From Dipteris shenzhenensis (taxonomy: Eukaryota; Polypodiophyta; Polypodiopsida; Gleicheniales): 64,000 nucleotides of DNA. The notes beneath the pieces are model-generated. The model was given only the letters and a program-made list of their open reading frames with translations. It was not told where the DNA came from and ran no database searches. Positions 56,786-64,000 of this stretch are shown piece by piece. The stretch lies in assembly GCA_047967505.1 (NCBI GenBank), contig CM106539.1. One strand, given 5' to 3'. How positions within the stretch are numbered: position 1 is the first letter of the stretch; every line of letters begins with the position of its first letter. The position numbers and the translations under genes were made by a program.

Positions 56786-58215
56786 ACCGTTTACTCTACC
56801 AGGAGTTGCGGAGGGCTATGGTAGGATGGGTAGTGGACTTTCTTTTGATTCAAGAGCATATGTTTTCAGTAGCAGTAGATGTTAGAAGTCAGCACCATGT
56901 CTTGCCAAGGGAGAGGTCTAAAGGTATGGTCCCTCGCAATTAGTAGGAGCAAAGGGATTTGCATCTTAATCTCATAGGTGCTGTTAGTAGATGTTTATGA
57001 TTAGCGAAAAGCTTATCATAGGATGGGTATTCATTTGGGTGACTCCAAGATAGGCATTTTGAATGTCTACGCCCCTGCTTGTAGGCAACATTTCCTTGCT
57101 TCCTAGAGGCTATTGACTAAGACCATCATGGAGGTGGACTCTTGGATTGTTGGAGTTGACTTCAATAGCTTTGAGTTTAGGGAGGACAAGTAGGGTCAAG
57201 CGTCTTTCAGTAAAAAGCTGAGAGGAGCATGAGGGAGCAGTTTATGTTCATGATTTGTGATAGGAACCACTGGCGTGAGGCGGAGTTCTCTAGAATTACA
57301 AGCAGCCTCCATTTCTCCTTTCGGCAATGCTAGCATGATGGAATTCTAGAGAGGCTGGATAGGTTTTATGTGGGGGATTAGGTGATACACAGGGGGAAAT
57401 CTACTGTCATTCTGGTAGGCACCTTGATATTTGAAAATTCCTTGATGATCATTCTACATCTAGAGTTGTCCTGTCGTGGGCTTCCTTAGAGGGGGATCTG
57501 CACTTTGGACACCCTGCTACTATAGGAGCAAGAGCTACAAGAGGCAGTCGTAGAGATGTGGTGGCATCCAAATGTCATTCTAGAGGGAGGTTAGGCCTTA
57601 AGGGTACTAGATGCAATCTAGAGGAGCATTGAGGAGCTACAGTACCGGTATCTATGCCATCACTACCTCCTTCAACTGCGTGAGAGAGAATTGAGATGGG
57701 ACCTCGCCTCCATTGAGCATCTCAAGGAGCAAGACCCAGGTCCGTATTGGCTTGCGAATAGACACCAGTGAGTGTGGTTTGACATCTAGGATATGGAGAT
57801 CCATGAAGAAGAGTTCTTCTAGCACTCTTCCAAGGCCTAGTGGTACAACAGAGTGACATGATGACTAGGCACTTCTTTTGGACCATGGGACCTAGGTCAG
57901 TAGGGACAAGGTTGTAGAGACTGAGAGACACAAGTGGTTAGATGAATTCAAATCCTCAGTAGTTTCTTGAGATAACTACAAATTTCTACAAGAGTTTGTT
58001 CCAAGCTGAGGAGTCATCCCCCTATATGCTTGCAGCTAGGGAGTCTGTTTGGGCCCACATCCCAGCAAGTGGTGTCTTAGAGCATGAGCAAATAGTTGTA
58101 GATGCCATTCATGGATGAGGAGATTCGAGAGCCCCTCAAGGCCCTCCACCCACAGATGTGCAGTGGAGAGGATTGGATTGACACCGGATTTCTTTAGGTG
58201 CTTCGGGAGCACATC
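56786..58215 (+). pseudogene. LINE ORF2, endonuclease and RT N-terminal part (split by element H)
   Basis: The plus strand reads ELRRAMVGWVVDFLLIQEH, then GDSKIGILNVYAPACRQ and VDSWIVGVDFNSFEF near 57040-57180 (the APE-type endonuclease GDFN block, here with V for G). RLDRFYVGD is near 57355. A degenerate linker follows, with MEIHEEEFF near 57790. EEIREPLKALHPQMCSGEDWID is near 58110-58180, the conserved block before RT. Many stops occur. The reading continues after the insertion at 60452. Confidence 0.85.
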
Positions 58216-58513
58216 TGTTGGAACACCGAAAGGAAAGAGTAGAGTGGACACAAACTCAGAATACTTGCATTACTTGCTTGTAGAATGAAGAAGAGTGAGG
58301 TCCTTAAGTAGGCACCTCATACATGCTCACTGACATCACTGATGACTTCAGAGCTCCACAATAATCTCCTCAATCTGCTCCTAGATTCTCTCAATCATCC
58401 TATGTGGCTCTTCCACCACCTAACTGTGCTTGTGGGCACCTAACTGTGCCTTTAGCACTCACACATAGAAACATAAGGTGTGCCTGAGGCATACATCTTG
58501 AGATATCCCAACA
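58216..58513 (-). repeat. 3' LTR of element H
   Basis: 298 bp, TGTTGGGATATC...GTTCCAACA on the minus strand. The polypurine tract lies just to its right (58514-58525). Confidence 0.95.
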
Positions 58514-58956
58514 AACCCCCCCTCAAGGAAATGCCTCAGGCTATGTCAAGGATACATCTAGTCTCATAGTTTCTCATGCCATCTCATGGTGGTCAAGGAT
58601 AAATCTATGGCTAGGTTCTCATGCTAGCAAGGGTTCCCTTGGGTGTAAGGTAAACAAAAGGGATACAAAAAGACCTTCCACTGGTTATCTCCCCTGCATG
58701 TACATGCACACAATGTCTGTAGGAGGTACCATGGAACAAAACATACACATGGCCTACATCATAAGGTGACCAGAGGTGTTTACAAAACACACAAAACACA
58801 ATAGTTTATTTTCATTCATTTTGGAGGACTATCCAGGCTGAGTACCTTGACATAAAAAGAGAGATCTGGAGCATACATAGAGATGTGTTTAAAATGCATA
58901 ATCTTCATGGGATGCCTCATCTTGTGAAGGCAAAATATCCATGTCAAGGCAAGGTC

Positions 58957-59298
58957 TTACCACACATGGGCAGTGTCTAGTGCCTTATAAGATGGTACTA
59001 TGATAGAACAAGTGGATCTGAAAATCATATCCTTCAAGAGAACAATTATCTTGTCATCTCCATAGTTGTGTAGAGAAGCATATCTTAGGTATCTGACCTT
59101 CATCTTTTTCTTATACTTGGAGTCAAATAAAAGTGCCATGAGAGGGTAGATCTCTGGCTTTGTAGTTGCTTCCTTTTTGGCAACCATTGTTTTGGCAATC
59201 TTCAACAAGGAAGTCAGGTTGACATTTTCATCCTTTGTAGCATAACAAGACATTGCTTTATGTTTTGGCTTTTCACATATTTTGCATAAGCAAGCCAT
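58957..59298 (-). pseudogene. Short ORF with gag-like CCHC zinc knuckle in element H
   Basis: A 113-codon ORF starting MACLCKICEKPKHKAMSC. It holds CX2CX4HX4C (C-KI-C-EKPK-H-KAMS-C), the spacing of retroviral and retrotransposon nucleocapsid knuckles, within its first 20 residues. The rest (Lys-rich, then hydrophobic) is not recognised. It may be a relic of a longer gag. Upstream sequence on the same strand gives no gag domain. Confidence 0.55.
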
Positions 59299-60141
59299 GA
59301 GAGGGTCTAACCCAGGTATTGGGCAGTGTCTTCTCTCTTACAGGGCTTAGAATAACTGAAAGACTTCCAAAATATGAGCACTTGATGTAGCAAAGACTAG
59401 TGACCAATATTCAAACAATGATGCTTCTTACATACTTCACAGAGGTGGCTTAAAATGAGAACTTTCCAATCAAAACCAGGTCTAGTAATTCAAAGAAAAA
59501 CTGAAGCCACACTTGTACTGAAGTTATTGAAAGTTTTAAAAAAACCAGAAATGCTAGAGTAGCATTTTATGTAGCATCATCTTCAAAAACTTGTCCAAAA
59601 CTATCAAAAATGAAAAGCTAAACTTGGAGGGCTTGTAGCTCACTCTTCAAAGCAAGGAAAAGAGGGCTTTCTAAAGCAAAAGAAAGCTCATATACCAGAG
59701 AAGGTCCAGCACAGAGGTTGGACGAAATGGTGTGCACTTTTGCCCGGGAGAGTTGCTACAGTCTGAAACTGAGTTTTGACAATTTCTCCCTCGTTACTAA
59801 ACCAAATGACCTGAAAAATGGCTCAAAATCTTCTCTTGAGGTCGCCCATCTACTCCTAAGAGGGCTCGGGCAATGGCGGAGCAGGCTGGGAGTATTGAGC
59901 AATAGAAGAAATTCGCTGTTTGGAGAATGGCAGCCACCACAGACGTTTTTTCTTCAATTGCTTGCAAGTGGAAGTTTGCCCATACTAGAGGAGTTTCCAG
60001 CTCAGAGGGTTTGGGCAATGGTCGTTTGTAGGTGGAGAACCAAGCTCTCAAAGATTTTGGGAAGAAAGAGGAAAATGGAGAAGAAGAAGATGAAGAAGAA
60101 GATGATGATGTGGCAGAAATGGGCTCAAGGGGGATCAAATG

Positions 60142-60153
60142 GCTCTGATACCA
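60142..60153 (-). promoter_or_regulatory. Primer binding site of element H
   Basis: The minus strand reads TGGTATCAGAGC immediately next to the right LTR. Confidence 0.95.
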
Positions 60154-60451
60154 TGTTGGAACACTGAAAGGAAAGAGTAGAGTGGACACAAACTCAGAAT
60201 ACTTGCATTACTTGCTTGTAGAATGAAGAAGAGTGAGGTCCTTAAGTAGGCACCTCATACATGCTCACTGACATCACTGATGACTTCAGAGCTCCACAAT
60301 CATCTCCTCAATCTGCTCCTACATTCTCTCAATCATCCTATGTGGCTCTTCCACCACCTAACTATGCTTGTGGGCACCTAACTGTGCCTTTAGCACTCAC
60401 ACATAGAAACATAAGGTGTGCCTGAGGCATACACCTTGAGATATCCCAACA
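60154..60451 (-). repeat. 5' LTR of element H
   Basis: 298 bp, same ends as the 3' LTR, followed by the target duplication ACATC. Confidence 0.95.
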
Positions 60452-61470
60452 ACATCTACTCGCCTCCTCGACTAGCTTTTCAGGAGATTTTTGACTCAAA
60501 CTCTCTCCCATTGTGTTTGATTCAAAGATGGATACGCTTGATTCTGAAGGGGGGCAATAGGATAGATTTTATAATAGTGGAGACCAATTGCTCTGTTGGA
60601 CACCATGTACAAGATCCAAGGTCTTGAGTTTGCATTTGGTGGCCCCATGTAGTGGTCATCATTTATGACATGCAAACATAGTTGGTTTAAAAATGCAGTA
60701 TCCTGGACAACGTCTTCACCTTTTAGGACACCCAAGAGGAGTATTGGCCTCTTGCTACCCTCTTTTGGATTTTGAGATGTTTACAATAGGGTAGAGTGGT
60801 CTTTCCTAGAGGGCACCATGCAACGTTTAGGTTTTTTCACACGGATGGATCAGAGGGCTTGGCCTTGTATGTAGGGATCTCCAGTTAGATGCTTATTGGT
60901 GGCCATATGGGAGAGGCATTTTCTCTTTTCCACTTGGCTCAATAGGGTTGCCCAATCACCCCCTTTCTCTTCTTTATGTAGAAGAGGTGCTGGGTCATTT
61001 TTTGCACTAAGTTTAGGCCAAGGGCCTTACAGGGATGAGGCTCCTAATCTGACAGGAGGAGGAGTCAGAGTTTGTAGGAAACACAACACTTTCTGGAGGG
61101 TTCATAGAGAGCCTTGAGGTGGTCAAGGAGGATCTCACAATATAATGCGTAGATTTTGGGGCCATGAGTAACTGGACCAAAATCAGTTGGTTTTCTTAGA
61201 GCAACTGATGTGGTCCAAGAGGTGTGAGACTGGGGGGTAGCCCTAGGTGGGCAAGACATATCAATAGAGCAACAGGTTGCCTTGGTACTAGAGAATGTGC
61301 AATGCAAGCTTATATTGTAGCTTGGTCAAACTCTCTTTAGCAAGTAGGGCCTTTGTGGCCAACCAAGCCCTCCTTGCCATTCCCTGGTACATAGCCTCAT
61401 GTGGTATTTTTTTAAGTTTTTGTTGATTTGTACGGTTGGTTATTTTAAAGCATTAATAGAAGTTCCTTTT
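60452..61470 (+). pseudogene. LINE ORF2, RT part (continuation after element H)
   Basis: The frame resumes in SPPRLAFQEIFDSNSLPLCLIQRWIRLILKGG and continues with SILDNVFTF, ALYVGISS and LIGGHMGEAFSLFHLAQ, then GCPITPFLFF, the RT palm region. A degenerate reading to about 61400 ends in FVANQALLAIPWYIASC-like text. Frameshifts and stops are frequent. A GC-rich G run at 61475-61500 marks the end of similarity. The LINE is on the opposite strand to that at 5.6-7.7 kb. Confidence 0.8.
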
Positions 61471-63146
61471 CTCGGGGGAGGGGGGGGGGGGAGGGGAGGG
61501 AAGCAAAGTGCTATCTGATTATATCTGATTATATAATACAATAAAAACTTATCTTCATTTCTTTTTTTTTTGGGGGCAGAAAAACTTATCTCCATTTCTA
61601 ATATTTAAAATCAAGATTACTTCTTTGAATTACAATCTTTGTAAAATCGCTTAAAAAATATGCAGGAATTAGAGGGGTTGCACCTATGATAGCTTACACA
61701 TGCATCATCATAACGTTTGCAATTGCACTATCACCAATAATATCCATCCCCTACTCATTTTGAATGACTACAAAGCATTATTGTGCCTTCTTCTCCTTAA
61801 CAAAGTTATAGAAAAACTCAGCAGGCTGACCATCATGGTCTAGCCAGATAAGACGAGACTGTACTCGCGTGGCTACTAGCTTTTGGTGCTCCACCGATCT
61901 TAAATGAGTTTCAATTAACTGAAGGAACGGAGGAAGAAAAGGATTGCATGAAGGAATTTTAGCTCCATTGAATTTGTGAATTGCGATTCATTCATTAGAA
62001 TTTGATCTACAAGTGACGACATGAATACAATAGGTACTTTTGCTTTAACATTTAACTTGCTTTGAAAATTGAAAGGATTAATTATTAAAGAGAGACATAT
62101 TATTATTCAAAAAAAAAGGAAAGATGATTGCAACCAAGTCTTTCCTCATGTTGTTCATCAATAAATTCCTAAAAGAATAGAATATGATATGCTCTTGATA
62201 CATTTTGAAAATTTAATATTGTGTGTTCTTGGTAGAATAGAATTAACACTAGTTTTTTCACGAAGTTAAGCTTTAAAAATATCATTATTAGAAACAGATA
62301 TCCCACCATATGAGCTATCCAAGACATTTCTTAGTTTGCATGTAGAAAATAATCTAGGAAAGAGAACACAAATGACTTGTAAGGCATGCATATACTATCC
62401 ATTTAGAAAGTTGTACTTAGTCACGTATGACCCAGACTATTTACAAAATGTATTATGCATGGTTATATTTCAAATGAAAATGCTATCAATCATCAGCTTC
62501 TTTGAATGGTGGAGATCTTGCAAGCATGACAATGCTGCCTCTATTGGCAATGTTGGCATTAAAGAGTGTATGCAGATATCATTTTCAAATTTAGTGGATA
62601 GATTATCTAGTCTAAGAAGCCTCGCATCACAAGGGTTCAAGTTCATTTGTCGCATGGCATTAGTTTTCCTTGCATATTAAAAGATAGTATGATAGGCCCA
62701 TGTTGGTTATCTTTTGAATATTCACATGTGCTTGCCACATAAGTAATATTGTAGCTTGATATAGAATGATGTTTCAATCGTCTAGAGATGGGCAAAAGTA
62801 GAGCCACTTGTGTGTGAGAGGATCCAAGGTAGACATAGTCTCTGAATGGATAGGACATGAAAAGCTATATTTCCAATTCATATGGAGTGCTTGAGTCAAA
62901 TAGATTACACGATGGCCTACATGTATGGATTTGCTTTATTTTAACCATACAATGAAACTTGTCTTTCATCAAATCGTTAGGTCAGTTGTCCAATGCATGT
63001 TTATATCTCTGATTTGTACATCATATTTGATATTGTAATGGTTGACTCTACCTAGTAGCCCTTTGTCACATAGAATATATCTCGATAAGAACTGTTCTAG
63101 TCTAAAATGAAACAACATTGCACAGTCAACCAAAAAACCTCTCCAT
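61471..63146. other. No recognisable gene
   Basis: AT-rich DNA. The plus-strand ORF at 62336-62680 and its antisense partners show no known motif. No LTR or TIR boundaries were seen. Confidence 0.45.
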
Positions 63147-63433
63147 GTGGAGTTGGGTTGGCACTAGATTGTGATCTTGGGGCTACTTCACTACATAGGG
63201 AGTTGGTCTCTTGGAAGAGCATATCTTAGCTAATCAACACCTTTTGTGTCATCAAATCATAAAATTGGCAGGCCTTGTATTTTGCAAGATGAAGATACAA
63301 GTGGAGTCGTGTTGGCACTAGATTGTGACCTTGGGGCTACTCCACTACATAAGGAGTTGGTCTCTTAGCTAATCAAACCTGTTGTGTCACCAAATCATAT
63401 AATTGGTAGGCCTTGTATTTTTCAAGATGAATA
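63147..63433. repeat. Tandem duplication, period about 154 bp
   Basis: Copy 1 (63147-63300) and copy 2 (63301-63433) both run GTGGAGT...TTGGCACTAGATTGTGA...TTGGGGCTACT...AGGCCTTGTATTTT...CAAGATGAA. Copy 2 lacks the GGAAGAGCATATC stretch (about 16 bp). Confidence 0.9.
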
Positions 63434-64000
63434 CACTTTTAGCTCCATGGATCTATCGTGATCTATGTGTCACTTATATGGACATGGACCCAAGCATTGG
63501 ACTTGAATACCTAGGTTCCAAAGACGTCTAATGATGATGCACCTCATTTCAAAATTTTAGAGGCATCTTTTCCCTAAATTCCTTTGTTATAATCTAGTTG
63601 TAGACATGTATAGTTGTCTTGGCTACCTTTGTCCAAAATGATCATTGAAGATTATCCCATCTCAACATGCTTAGCCCCATCTCCAATATCGCTCGACTCT
63701 TCCTCTATACTATTCCATTCTATTAGGATGTTTGAAGCCATCATCAAAATTGTCATCATTTGATCTTGATCTATCTGTAGTACCTATTGAATTTGTCAAC
63801 CTAATCTCCCCACCTTTATCAACCTAAAATGACTTCAATTTTTAACAAGTCTCAAGTGTAAGGTTTGACCTCCATTCTCACTTGTCAAAGCTCTAAGGCT
63901 TCTTAGGTAGCATGTATATCTATTAGGAAAGAATTAGAGATGATCCTAAAAAGGGACATGGAAAAGTCATAAGCTTAGTTCTAAGAATACCATTTGGTCT
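63434..64000. other. No recognisable gene
   Basis: No ORF or repeat with recognisable identity to the end of the window. Confidence 0.4.

Larger units (their letters stand above)
58216..60451 (-). mobile_element. Element H: young non-autonomous LTR retrotransposon (LARD/TRIM-like) nested in a LINE
   Basis: Two 298-bp LTRs enclose 1.6 kb of interior, with a minus-strand primer binding site at the right and polypurine tract (CTTGAGGGGGG) at the left. The target duplication ACATC is perfect (58211-58215 and 60452-60456). By eye the LTRs differ at five positions without indels, about 1.7 percent, so the insertion is recent. The interior encodes no RT, integrase or protease. Its only recognisable coding relic is a CCHC motif ORF. 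Its size falls between TRIMs and typical LARDs. It would need proteins from an autonomous copia or gypsy element. Confidence 0.95.

Noticed and set aside
59718-60189. ORFs on both strands with Glu/Lys-rich or Ser-rich runs near the right LTR of element H
   Set aside because: The runs come from an AAGAAGATG-type simple repeat in the element leader. No family match and no consistent start.
62336-62680. 114-codon ORF as a host gene
   Set aside because: No motif, no neighbouring exons with splice sites, and overlapping antisense ORFs of similar length. Not supported.

Overview
The window is eukaryotic nuclear DNA from a land plant, and almost all of it is transposable-element sequence. It holds Ty1/copia and Ty3/gypsy LTR retrotransposons with tRNA-iMet-type primer binding sites (TGGTATCAGAGC), LINEs, and CACTA (En/Spm) transposases with DUF4218 and DUF4216 regions. 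The only convincing host gene is an intronless PLS-class pentatricopeptide repeat (PPR) gene at 51.0-53.8 kb. Its near-consensus PLS array would fit a fern or lycophyte, but that placement is an inference. No bacterial-type operons, rRNA, tRNA or CRISPR were found.

Layout. 0-2.9 kb: end of a copia element, its LTR, then a decayed copia gag/protease. 4.9-7.7 kb: 5'-truncated LINE on the minus strand. 8.7-10.6 kb: gypsy RNase H/integrase remnant. 10.76-17.52 kb: a minus-strand copia element (copia-A), itself broken by an oppositely oriented 3' fragment of the same family (copy B, 14.3-15.6 kb) and by a piece of gypsy gag (16.45-16.75 kb). 17.5-21.0 kb: C-terminal half of a CACTA transposase (tnp2), subterminal repeats and a small acidic-tailed gene end. 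21.3-21.9 kb: gypsy RT fragment. 22.5-28.0 kb: complete but decayed copia-D with two LTRs and a perfect 5-bp target duplication. 29.7-31.6 kb: half an LTR joined to the N-terminal half of the CACTA transposase. 31.6-37.6 kb: repeat arrays, a TnpA-like gene and a second CACTA transposase. 38-41 kb: microsatellites and a tandem duplication. 41.4-49.0 kb: gypsy-F leader and gag, split by copia-E, whose 1,451-codon polyprotein is interrupted by one stop. 50.3-53.8 kb: the PPR gene and its upstream region. 53.8-56.8 kb: gypsy-G pol remnant. 56.8-61.5 kb: plus-strand LINE split by a young non-autonomous LTR element (element H). 61.5-64 kb: no recognisable genes.

The main discovery is structural. 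The segment 17525-30133 (12.6 kb) reads as an inversion. Its left edge joins the 3' half of copia-A's 5' LTR to the C-terminal half of a CACTA tnp2 gene. Its right edge joins the 5' half of the same LTR type to the N-terminal half of tnp2. Reversing the segment on paper makes both the LTR and the transposase gene whole, and brings together a matching 5-bp target duplication (GAGAA) at the two ends of copia-A. Other nested insertions with readable boundaries are copia-D (TCTAC), copia-E in gypsy-F gag (TGCCA) and element H in the LINE (ACATC). I see no evidence for a new defence, metabolic or signalling system.
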